A stretch of DNA of 64,000 bases, taken from NCBI RefSeq assembly GCF_001913705.1, contig NZ_MKQD01000038.1:1-64000 (forward strand). The letters are read 5' to 3'. Under the pieces are notes generated by a model. That model was given only the letters and a program-made list of their open reading frames with translations. It made no database searches and had not been told where the DNA came from. This DNA is from Thalassotalea sp. PP2-459. Its GTDB lineage: Bacteria; Pseudomonadota; Gammaproteobacteria; Enterobacterales; Alteromonadaceae. Shown in pieces: positions 56,245-64,000 of this stretch; the stretch's first letter is position 1; every line of letters begins with the position of its first letter. Made by a program: the position numbers and the translations under genes.

Positions 56245-58830
56245 TTAGAACTTATACGTTGCTTTTGCGTAGTAGAACCCACCATTAAAACCAAATGGTG
56301 ACGTTTCATAATACTTACCGCCCCAACTATTATTTGGCGACCCCGTTTGCTTTTCAAAATCTAGTTCGCTTGGGTAAACGTCAAAGATATTTTGCGCTCC
56401 AATACTCACACTGAACGATTCTGTCGCATGATATGTCACTTCTACATCTACAGTCACTTCAGCATCAGCATTAATTTCGGTTCCGGGTGCATCCGGAGTT
56501 CCGATCCAATCAACATGAACACCTTGGAATTCACCAAAATAATTTACACGCGTAAACATATTGATATCATCCCAACTTTGACCCCAGGTAAAAGTAGCAC
56601 GATGATTTGGTAGGTCATTTTCTAAACGAGAAACTTTACCTTCACCGGTGACAGCTGTGTATTTGTCTACCGTCGTTTCATTCCAGTTATAAGCAAGACT
56701 AAACACTGAGCTACCGTCTAGTAAATCAGTTGTATAATTCGCAATAAAATCAATACCCTCTGTTGTGGTATCAAAATCATTGGTAAAGAAACTTACTTGC
56801 TGAATTGAATCTACGTTTGGCACACCATCAGCTTTTAACTTGGCTTTGTCACTATCACTTAAATTATATTTAGCGGATTGAGATACACGATCTGTTACCT
56901 CAATGTTGTAATAATCAAGCGTGAAATGAAATTCATCAATTGTCCAAACCGCACCAAATGCCATACTTTGAGACTCTTCAGGTGTGAGCTCAGTAGCCCC
57001 TAATTGGGTTGCAACTGGGTTAGAAGGTGGCAATAACGCAGAATCAACCAATACACCGCCATCTAAGTTCGTTTGTACGTTTGCATAATTAGCTTGTCCT
57101 ACAGTAGGCGCACGAAAGCCTGAGCTGATAGAGCCACGTAATGAAAAATCGTCAGAGATATCATATTGCGCGGTGACTTTATAGTTTGTGGTGTCTCCAA
57201 ACGTACTATAATCTTCATAGCGTAATGCATAGCCCATTAAAAAACTGTCTGTATATTGTGCTTCAACATCAACATATAACGCATAGTTTTGACGAGAAAA
57301 TTCACCGGCGGCTGAAGGTTTAAACCCAGGGAAACCATTTGAACCAATACCAAAGCCTTGACTCGTTAACGGACCTGCCGTAAAAGACTCTAAATCACCA
57401 GCAATTACTTCAAAAGTTTCTTGATGATATTCATAACCACCTGCAATAATAAGTGGTGAATATAAACCTACATCAAGTTCTTTGACTAAATCTACGTTAA
57501 AGAATTTTTCAAGTTGAATGTGTTTACCTGGTGAAAAGTCACGCGGTGTATCTGGGCCTAATGATGCATTTACCGTGTTATAAATAACATAACTTGATTC
57601 GTTACGCCCTACTGAACCACTAATATCATAAGATAACGTATCTGAAAGTTCACCACGCGTCCCCATAGTGATCGCAGTATCTATAACCGTACCACCGAAA
57701 TTAGGAGTAAATCCACCCGGCACCATTTCATTAAAAGCAAAACAGTTTTGACCGACAGGCGTATTAGGATCAGCAATTAACCCATAATCGGCTTGATCTA
57801 ACACATTATCAGTGGTGATGTTTACCGTTGGGCATTCTATGCCATTATTTAAACCGTCCATATCAGCAATGAGCAATGTTTCACCGCCGTCATTCGAGAA
57901 TACGCCACCGCGAAGCTGAGGATTACGGAAATAGAAACCACCGCGCACACTTCGTTCAGCATAGTTACCAAACATATAAGCTTCACGGCCTTTACCTAGG
58001 TCTAAACCAAAGTTACCAAAAATAGTGATGTCATCATTAATTTCTGGTGTCCCCCAAATTTGAGCTAATTCAGAAACGTTAGTGTTACCAGCATCAATTA
58101 AGCTTTGAGCATCAGGGCGTTGTACACTGCGATTTGTTGCGTCAGCGTTTTTATATTGAAAACTTAAATTAGCAAAACCATCACGGGTTAATTCCATGCC
58201 AATATTACCATTTATTTCGGTAGTATCGCCGTCACCTTCATAATACGAACCATGACGAACCGTTAATGATCCCCCTTCTGAATCATCTTTTAATACAAAG
58301 TTCATTACACCCGCAATAGCATCTGAACCATATTGCGCTGCAGCACCATCACGTAACACTTCAACTTGTCTAAGCGCAGCACTTGGGATCACTGAAATAT
58401 CTGGACCTTGTGCACCATCATTAATACCACCGCCAAGCAAAGCTATCACTGAAGAACGGTGACGACGCTTGCCATTTACTAAAATTAACGTACTGTCTGC
58501 TGATAAACCACGAAGATTCGCAGGTCTCACCAAACTTGCTGCATCAGAAATTGGCATAGCATGCACGTTTAAAGAAGGAACTGTACCTTTTAAGAGTTCT
58601 AACATATCGGTATTACCCGACCTTTCTAACTCTTCAGCGCCAATTAAATCAATGGGTACAGGAGAGTCATCAACTGAGCGTGGTGCACTTCGTGTCCCTA
58701 CAACCGCGATGCGTTCAACTTTTTTTTCTTTTGCTTTTTGTGAGTTATCTTCTTCTGCATATACAGAGGTATTGCCAAGAGCCATACTGACAGCAAGTGC
58801 CAGCGCTCCGGTGCGAAACTTAGTAGACAT
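56245..58830 (-). CDS. TonB-dependent receptor without STN domain
   Basis: An 861-residue outer-membrane receptor with a signal peptide (about 1-25, ending VYA). A short linker with a KVERIAVVGTR segment leads into the plug (NLRGLSADSTLILVNGKRRHRS, LRDGAAAQYGSDAIAGV). A 22-strand-type barrel follows, ending ATYKF. The NCFAFNEMVPGGFTPNFGG segment is nearly the same in the neighbouring receptor, showing gene duplication. No STN domain is present. It lies 290 bp after fecR and may depend on the sigma factor. Substrate is not known; no Fur box was recognised. Confidence 0.9.
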   Translation of the reverse strand: MSTKFRTGALALAVSMALGNTSVYAEEDNSQKAKEKKVERIAVVGTRSAPRSVDDSPVPIDLIGAEELERSGNTDMLELLKGTVPSLNVHAMPISDAASLVRPANLRGLSADSTLILVNGKRRHRSSVIALLGGGINDGAQGPDISVIPSAALRQVEVLRDGAAAQYGSDAIAGVMNFVLKDDSEGGSLTVRHGSYYEGDGDTTEINGNIGMELTRDGFANLSFQYKNADATNRSVQRPDAQSLIDAGNTNVSELAQIWGTPEINDDITIFGNFGLDLGKGREAYMFGNYAERSVRGGFYFRNPQLRGGVFSNDGGETLLIADMDGLNNGIECPTVNITTDNVLDQADYGLIADPNTPVGQNCFAFNEMVPGGFTPNFGGTVIDTAITMGTRGELSDTLSYDISGSVGRNESSYVIYNTVNASLGPDTPRDFSPGKHIQLEKFFNVDLVKELDVGLYSPLIIAGGYEYHQETFEVIAGDLESFTAGPLTSQGFGIGSNGFPGFKPSAAGEFSRQNYALYVDVEAQYTDSFLMGYALRYEDYSTFGDTTNYKVTAQYDISDDFSLRGSISSGFRAPTVGQANYANVQTNLDGGVLVDSALLPPSNPVATQLGATELTPEESQSMAFGAVWTIDEFHFTLDYYNIEVTDRVSQSAKYNLSDSDKAKLKADGVPNVDSIQQVSFFTNDFDTTTEGIDFIANYTTDLLDGSSVFSLAYNWNETTVDKYTAVTGEGKVSRLENDLPNHRATFTWGQSWDDINMFTRVNYFGEFQGVHVDWIGTPDAPGTEINADAEVTVDVEVTYHATESFSVSIGAQNIFDVYPSELDFEKQTGSPNNSWGGKYYETSPFGFNGGFYYAKATYKF

Positions 58831-59049
58831 GTTATTTCCTTCCTAGTTTTTATATAAATTTTTATTCTTTATCAGTTGCTTTGTTAATAGAATAATGTGC
58901 AACCTAAACTAAAGAGTAGGATGAAGGAAAAAACCGTAAAATTTTTTACAATTTCCTTTAATTGAATATCAACGACGGTATATTTTGTGTGTACCTAACC
59001 TTGAAAAAATAAACCTTCCGAAGATAGGTTAAGTAGCAAAATAGGAGGA

Positions 59050-59077
59050 TAAGGTGTTGTCGATTGATAACACCTTA
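59050..59077 (-). terminator. Hairpin after fecR, possible weak terminator
   Basis: Inverted repeat TAAGGTGTT/AACACCTTA with a 10-nt loop, 46 nt beyond the fecR stop. It lacks a clean T-run, so termination is uncertain. Confidence 0.4.
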
Positions 59078-59123
59078 TTACAGATGATTATTTTGATAAA
59101 TCACTGTCAATATTAGGGTTTAC

Positions 59124-60161
59124 CTACGCTTTCTTGGTCAATAAAATTTTATTGGAACCAAGACGTTGTGATTCGATATTAAAAGAAAGCTCTAATGCTT
59201 CTATGAGTGCGTCGCTATCACCTAACTCGAAACGGCCACTTATTTTAATATCATGTAAAGAAGGTTCTTTTAATACAATAGTGATATCAATATAACGATT
59301 TATTTCTTCGATTACGTCAAACAATGCTTCGTTGTCAAAAATTAATTGGCCATCAAGCCAAGAGAGTTCTCGCGTCATATTCTCCGAGGCAACATGTGTT
59401 AGCGTAGGTGTTTTGTTATCTGCTACCACAGCTTTTTCACCTTTGGTAAGGTACACATCATCTTTTTGAATAACAGTGTTATCAAGCGCTTTGATATCGG
59501 CAATGTTTGCATTAGGATGAACCTTTGACATTTTCACTTTACCATCAGTCACAGTAACTTGAATATTCTTAGGCTTTAAGTGAACAACAAACTTAGTGCC
59601 AATAGCTTGTACAAGGCGATCACCAGCATAGACGATAAAAGGGCGATTAGCATCATGAGCAACTTCAAATAATGCTTCTCCTTTAATGAGTTTGACTAAT
59701 CGTTTCTCAGCAGAGAATTCTGTTTCAATATGGCTATCAGTATTTAAATGAATAATGGAACCATCTTTAAATGTGGTTTCAATTTGTTGTCCTTTTACCG
59801 TTATATAGGTGTTTTTAGTTACATCTAATGGCATCATTAACCAAATAAAAAGCGCAATAAAACTGATACTTGCCGCTAGCATCACTGGTGCGGTTACGGG
59901 TTTTAATACTGTCCATAAGGAAATTTTGTTCGATGATGCCTTTTCATCAATATTATTGAGTATTTCATCCATATCATCCCAGATTTCAGCCATCGCTTTT
60001 AACGCGACTTGGTGACGTTCATCTGCCGCCAACCAAGCTTTTAATTCTTTTCTCGATTGTTCAGATAAATTGCCATTATCTAATCGCACTAGCCAAATAG
60101 ATGCTTCTTCATCAATCTTATTCGCCGTATGTAATGGCACTACATTATTACTTGAATTCAT
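59124..60161 (-). CDS. FecR-like anti-sigma factor
   Basis: A 345-residue inner-membrane regulator. The N-terminal DUF4880-type segment (EASIWLVRLDNGNLSEQSRKEL) is followed by one transmembrane helix (about 92-110), the FecR domain (near KDGSIIHLNTDSHIE), and a C-terminal DUF4974/STN-like domain. It should hold the ECF sigma factor until a signal arrives from a receptor. It overlaps the sigma gene by 4 bp, so the two are coupled. The C-terminal domain likely contacts the STN of the 966-residue receptor. Confidence 0.9.
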   Translation of the reverse strand: MNSSNNVVPLHTANKIDEEASIWLVRLDNGNLSEQSRKELKAWLAADERHQVALKAMAEIWDDMDEILNNIDEKASSNKISLWTVLKPVTAPVMLAASISFIALFIWLMMPLDVTKNTYITVKGQQIETTFKDGSIIHLNTDSHIETEFSAEKRLVKLIKGEALFEVAHDANRPFIVYAGDRLVQAIGTKFVVHLKPKNIQVTVTDGKVKMSKVHPNANIADIKALDNTVIQKDDVYLTKGEKAVVADNKTPTLTHVASENMTRELSWLDGQLIFDNEALFDVIEEINRYIDITIVLKEPSLHDIKISGRFELGDSDALIEALELSFNIESQRLGSNKILLTKKA

Positions 60162-60730
60162 TGTGCACGCTCTTCGCTTGATTGATGCTGCTTTTCATTC
60201 GTATTACTTTCCACGTCATACCCTTGTGTATAAAGCGACTGTTTACATTGCCTTAAACCTGTTGCTATATATTTTTCTACAGAGCTGACAGATACATTCA
60301 TTTTTTTAGCGATTTCTTTATGGCTTAAACAATAAAGCTTTCTTAAGAGTATCGCTCTACGGTTTTTCTCTGGTAGCGAATTTAACACGTGAGTAAAACG
60401 TTCAAACTTACGCTTTTGAAATAGCTCTTTTTCGACAACATTCTCACCATCACTTTCCAACAAAGCGTCATCAAGTTCGGTATGAATTTCTTTAGATTGT
60501 TGCATTAACTTTTTAAGCACCAAGTTTCGAGAGACCACAAACAAATAACCTTTAGGTGATTTAATAGTTTGTTGTTCGTCAGAGTGCAAAACCCGAATAA
60601 AAGTTTCCTGCAAGATATCATCTACATCTTGTGGCTCGACGCTCATTTTCATAATAGATCGCACTAAGCCATCTTTACATGCTTGGAAAGCGTTTAGCAC
60701 TCTATTGTTCGACGGCACTTTATCTTGCAT
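60158..60730 (-). CDS. FecI-like ECF sigma factor
   Basis: A 190-residue extracytoplasmic-function sigma-70 factor. Region 2 includes DVDDILQETFIRVL. Region 4 has PEKNRRAILLRKLYCLSHKEIAKKMNVS with the helix-turn-helix, then VEKYIATGLRQCKQSL. The group is that of FecI, which with FecR responds to substrate binding at a TonB receptor. It is the first gene of the fecI-fecR-receptor row and divergent from putP. Confidence 0.9.
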   Translation of the reverse strand: MQDKVPSNNRVLNAFQACKDGLVRSIMKMSVEPQDVDDILQETFIRVLHSDEQQTIKSPKGYLFVVSRNLVLKKLMQQSKEIHTELDDALLESDGENVVEKELFQKRKFERFTHVLNSLPEKNRRAILLRKLYCLSHKEIAKKMNVSVSSVEKYIATGLRQCKQSLYTQGYDVESNTNEKQHQSSEERAQ

Positions 60731-61111
60731 TCAATGTCCCCAAAAACACCTTGTTCCCTTAAAGAGCTTTTTAATTAAAAAATCCATAAAATTTTATCAC
60801 TAAAATATACCATAATGGCGAATATAATTGCGCTATGAATATAAAAACCTGTTTTTTTCAATTCTATAGTTCATTGCAGCAAGGTTGCCATGATAGACTC
60901 TGCGAACTTAGTCAGTACATCTGACTTAACTCTGTCGCATTATGTTTTATAAACTAACGTAAGTGACTGGCAATAAAGTAATTTATTGCCCTTTGTTAAA
61001 TATTAAAGAGTAGTGTTACAGTACGTCGTCATAAAGTGTTATGGATTAATCGATAGAGATACTCTTTACCAGTATCAATAATAAATTTACTCTTACAATA
61101 AAAATACAACG
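60731..61111. other. Divergent promoter region of fecI-like gene and putP
   Basis: About 380 bp without a gene. It should hold both promoters. I see A+T-rich -10-like words but no operator I would defend and no clear Fur box. Confidence 0.4.
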
Positions 61112-62611
61112 GTGGAAATTATTTTGGAATTTGAAACGTTTTTTTCTTTAGGCCTATATTTTCTTGCAATGCTTGGTATTGGTTTTTATGCCTATCGTAA
61201 GTCAACCAGCGATGTGTCAGGTTATATGTTGGGCGGTAGAAGTTTAAGCCCAAGCGTTGCTGCCCTTTCTGCTGGAGCCTCTGATATGAGTGGCTGGATG
61301 TTAATGGGGTTACCTGGCGCAATGTACCTATCAGGCGTTAGTAGTTTATGGATTGCGATCGGGTTAGTGATAGGTGCCTTTTTAAATTACCTTATTGTTG
61401 CTCCACGACTAAGAACCTATACCGAAGTCGCAAATGATTCGATTACCCTTCCTGATTTTTTTGAAAACCGCTTTAATGATAAATCTAGGCAATTAAGAAT
61501 TGTTTCTTCTGTCGTTATCGTGATTTTTTTCACTCTTTATACCTCAAGCGGTATTGTTGCTGGCGGCAAGCTTTTTGAAAGCTCTTTCGGATTAAATTAT
61601 GAAATTGGTTTATATGTAACCGCGGGTGTTGTAGTGGCATACACACTTTTTGGTGGTTTTTTAGCGGTCAGTTTAACTGATTTTGTTCAGGGCTGTATCA
61701 TGTTTGTCGCTTTAGTATTAGTGCCTGCTGTCGCTATTTATGAAATCGGTGGCGTGTCTGAAACCTACTCAACAATTAAAGCCGTTAATCCCGATCTATT
61801 AGATATCTTTAGTGGTGTTGGTGTTGTTGGTATTTTCTCTGCTATGGCATGGGGCTTAGGTTACTTTGGTCAACCTCACATCATTGTACGTTTTATGGCA
61901 ATTCGCAGTGTTAAAGATATGCCTACTGCACGCCGTATCGGCATGAGTTGGATGATAGTGGCCATCATTGGTGCCATGGCAACCGGTTTTGCTGGTATTG
62001 CTTATGTGACAAAAACAGGCTTAGCATTAGATGATGCCGAAACTATCTTTATTTTGTTATCTCAAATTTTATTTAACCCTCTCATTGCTGGCTTTTTATT
62101 AGCCGCTATTTTAGCTGCGATTATGAGTACCATCTCTTCGCAATTGCTAGTGACATCAAGTTCTTTAACGGAAGATTTTTATAAAACTTTTTTACATCGC
62201 GAAGCCAGTGATAAACAACAAGTATTCGTAGGCAGAATATCGGTATTCTTAGTGGCCTTAGTAGCTATTTATTTAGCTTATGATCGTGACTCATCTATTC
62301 TATCTCTGGTCAGTAATGCTTGGGCCGGATTTGGCGCAGCTTTTGGCCCGGTAGTAATCGGTAGCTTGTTCTGGAAAAAAATGACTCGAAACGCAGCGTT
62401 AGCAGGAATGATCACCGGCGCACTAACCGTACTTTTCTGGATTTATTCTCCTTTCACTATAGATGGGCAATCTTTAAGTTCAGTAATGTATGAAATTGTT
62501 CCTGGTTTTATCTTATGTTCAATTGTGATTTTTGTGGTAAGTACCCTTTCACCACAAGATAACAACGACATTTTAACTAAGCATGATGAAATGCTATCTC
62601 ACCATGCTTAA
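61112..62611 (+). CDS. putP: Sodium/proline symporter PutP
   Basis: PutP takes up proline with Na+. The 499-residue protein has about 13 transmembrane helices of the solute:sodium symporter family. The ligand/Na+ regions are clear: GYMLGGRSLSP, ALSAGASDMSGWMLMGLPGA and the FGQPHIIVRFMAIRS segment. The start could be GTG at 61112 or TTG at 61124, the latter preceded by GGTGG at good spacing. The gene is immediately upstream of putA, forming a proline-use pair. Confidence 0.94.
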   Translation: MEIILEFETFFSLGLYFLAMLGIGFYAYRKSTSDVSGYMLGGRSLSPSVAALSAGASDMSGWMLMGLPGAMYLSGVSSLWIAIGLVIGAFLNYLIVAPRLRTYTEVANDSITLPDFFENRFNDKSRQLRIVSSVVIVIFFTLYTSSGIVAGGKLFESSFGLNYEIGLYVTAGVVVAYTLFGGFLAVSLTDFVQGCIMFVALVLVPAVAIYEIGGVSETYSTIKAVNPDLLDIFSGVGVVGIFSAMAWGLGYFGQPHIIVRFMAIRSVKDMPTARRIGMSWMIVAIIGAMATGFAGIAYVTKTGLALDDAETIFILLSQILFNPLIAGFLLAAILAAIMSTISSQLLVTSSSLTEDFYKTFLHREASDKQQVFVGRISVFLVALVAIYLAYDRDSSILSLVSNAWAGFGAAFGPVVIGSLFWKKMTRNAALAGMITGALTVLFWIYSPFTIDGQSLSSVMYEIVPGFILCSIVIFVVSTLSPQDNNDILTKHDEMLSHHA

Positions 62612-62769
62612 CGGTATGAATATTTGAATGTATGCCTACATGAATGCTAATCATGAAGTAAGAAATGTGTTAAGACTTTCAACATCATGTTTAGCGTTCT
62701 CAAATATTCAATGGCTATAAAAAGACTATAGTGTTAAAGCACTATTCAGTATATTTTGAGGGCAAATAA

Positions 62770-64000
62770 ATGCTTTTTAATGGTTCGTTATTCTCTGACT
62801 GTCCCATTCGTCAGAAAATCCGTGAGTTTTATCGCATCGATGAAAATATAGCAGTAGATCATATTCTACCGATTGCAGAAGTTAACGTAAGTGCACGAAG
62901 TCGAGCTTGGGAACGCGCTCGTAAAATGGTCTTAAAAATCCGTGAAGACCAAGAAGGCAATGGAGCCATAGATGCACTTTTAAATGAGTATTCTCTTTCT
63001 AGTGAAGAAGGTGTAGTACTTATGTGTTTAGCTGAAGCGTTACTACGTGTTCCAGATAAACATACACAAGATGCCTTAATTCGAGACAAAATTTCGCAAG
63101 GTAAATGGAGCTCTCACCTTGGCAGTAGTGAATCTTTGTTTGTGAATGCTTCATCATGGGGACTATTAATTACGGGTTCTATGGTGAATTATGCAGACAA
63201 GCGTAAGCAAGATAACTTTGGTCTACTGAAAAAAACCATCGGTCGTCTTGGCGAACCTGTTATTCGTAAATCAATGAACTATGCCATGAAAATCATGGGT
63301 AAACAGTTTGTAATGGGCGAAACCATTGAAGCAGCAACTGAGCGTGCAGCCACTAAAGAACAAAATGGCTATGTATATTCTTACGATATGCTTGGCGAAG
63401 GTGCTCGCACCATGGAAGATGCTCAACGATACTTAGCCTCTTATCAACAAGCGATAGAAACTATCGGTTCAATTGCTCAAGCCTCAGGTAAAAATGACCC
63501 ACGTAAGGTACCCGGTATTTCTGTAAAACTGTCAGCGATACATCCACGTTACGAGTTTAGCCATAAAGAACGTGTTTTAGCTGAAATCGTTCCAAAACTT
63601 AAAACCCTATGTTTACAAGCTAAACGCTATAACATCGGCCTAACCGTTGATGCTGAAGAATCAGAACGCTTAGATATTTCACTCGATATCATTGAAGCAG
63701 TCTTTAGTGATAACGATTTAGGTGACTGGAATGGTTTTGGTATTGCATTGCAATCCTATCAAAAACGCGCACTTTGGGTCGTAGAATGGTTACGCAGTTT
63801 AACATTACGAACAAACCGAAAAATGATGGTACGTTTAGTTAAAGGGGCGTACTGGGATACTGAGATTAAAAATACGCAAAAAGACGGTCATCTTCATTTT
63901 CCCGTGTTTACACGTAAATCTTCTACTGATGTTTCTTATCACGCTTGTGCTAATAAACTGTTAGATTACCGTGATACTATTTACCCACAATTTGCCACAC
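62770..64000 (+). CDS. putA: Bifunctional proline dehydrogenase/P5C dehydrogenase PutA (5' part)
   Basis: PutA oxidises proline to glutamate in two steps. Only the first 410 codons are in the window and the frame is open to the end. Present are the N-terminal helical region (LFNGSLFSDCPIRQKIREFY) and the start of the FAD-dependent proline dehydrogenase barrel, including KVPGISVKLSAIHPRY, VDAEESERLD and RLVKGAYWDTEIK. The ribbon-helix-helix DNA-binding domain of enteric PutA is absent, so it is not a PutA-type repressor. GAGGG lies 7 nt before the ATG. The P5C dehydrogenase half should follow beyond 64000. Confidence 0.95.
   Translation, partial: MLFNGSLFSDCPIRQKIREFYRIDENIAVDHILPIAEVNVSARSRAWERARKMVLKIREDQEGNGAIDALLNEYSLSSEEGVVLMCLAEALLRVPDKHTQDALIRDKISQGKWSSHLGSSESLFVNASSWGLLITGSMVNYADKRKQDNFGLLKKTIGRLGEPVIRKSMNYAMKIMGKQFVMGETIEAATERAATKEQNGYVYSYDMLGEGARTMEDAQRYLASYQQAIETIGSIAQASGKNDPRKVPGISVKLSAIHPRYEFSHKERVLAEIVPKLKTLCLQAKRYNIGLTVDAEESERLDISLDIIEAVFSDNDLGDWNGFGIALQSYQKRALWVVEWLRSLTLRTNRKMMVRLVKGAYWDTEIKNTQKDGHLHFPVFTRKSSTDVSYHACANKLLDYRDTIYPQFAT

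Overview
The window is a low-GC gammaproteobacterial chromosome segment. Gene orders (glmM-tpiA-secG-tRNA-Leu, ygfB-pepP-ubiH-ubiI, rsmE-gshB-yqgE-ruvX, pilT/pilU beside yggS-proC-yggT), a 6S RNA next to the zapA neighbourhood, MetJ boxes before metK and large TonB-dependent receptors point to a marine member of the Alteromonadales, most likely Colwelliaceae (Colwellia/Thalassotalea type). This placement is inferred from protein style and gene order, not from an rRNA gene.

Layout. 1-1.5 kb: a structured, possibly repeated element, a DUF4760-like membrane protein and tRNA-Leu(GAG). 1.5-7.7 kb (minus strand): secG, tpiA, glmM, folP, ftsH, rlmE. 7.8-16.4 kb: yhbY, a DUF3192 lipoprotein, syd, queF, a diguanylate cyclase, ppnN, xni, a second DUF3192 protein and NAD-type isocitrate dehydrogenase. 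16.5-19.5 kb (minus): rlmM, a DUF423 protein, an alpha/beta hydrolase and gcvA, the regulator of the gcvTHP genes 9-14 kb further on. 19.7-22.3 kb: small or poorly known exported proteins.

22.5-28.8 kb is an A+T-rich accessory island inserted before gcvP, all on the minus strand. It holds a Tn7-type tnsA followed by only the 5' end of what looks like tnsB, cut at half of a palindromic repeat. Next come a two-gene nuclease-HerA unit (restriction-like nuclease with Q-x-K motif plus HerA-type ATPase, overlapping stop/start) and a reverse transcriptase with a YVDD active site and a long helical C-terminal region. The last three genes look like phage-defence functions (DUF4297-HerA-like, and a DRT/Abi-type RT). 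This is the most novel part of the window.

28.9-33.6 kb: gcvP, gcvH, gcvT (glycine cleavage). 34-39 kb: an unknown protein, then ubiI, ubiH, pepP and ygfB. 39.2-43.3 kb: zapA, an unknown 384-residue protein, 6S RNA, murI, and metK with its MetJ operator. 43.3-52.9 kb: trhO, rsmE, gshB, yqgE, ruvX, an NAD(P)-binding protein, pilU, pilT, yggS, proC, yggT and a DUF4426 protein. 53-60.7 kb (minus): an ECF sigma factor and FecR-like anti-sigma factor followed by two paralogous TonB-dependent receptors, only one with a signalling (STN) domain. 61-64 kb: putP and the start of putA (proline uptake and catabolism), which runs off the window.

A palindromic repeat with arms GGGGTCAGGTACAATTA occurs three times complete (16.4, 20.3 and 43.2 kb) and once as a half copy (22.5 kb). 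Two complete copies sit between convergent genes and could act as bidirectional terminators.
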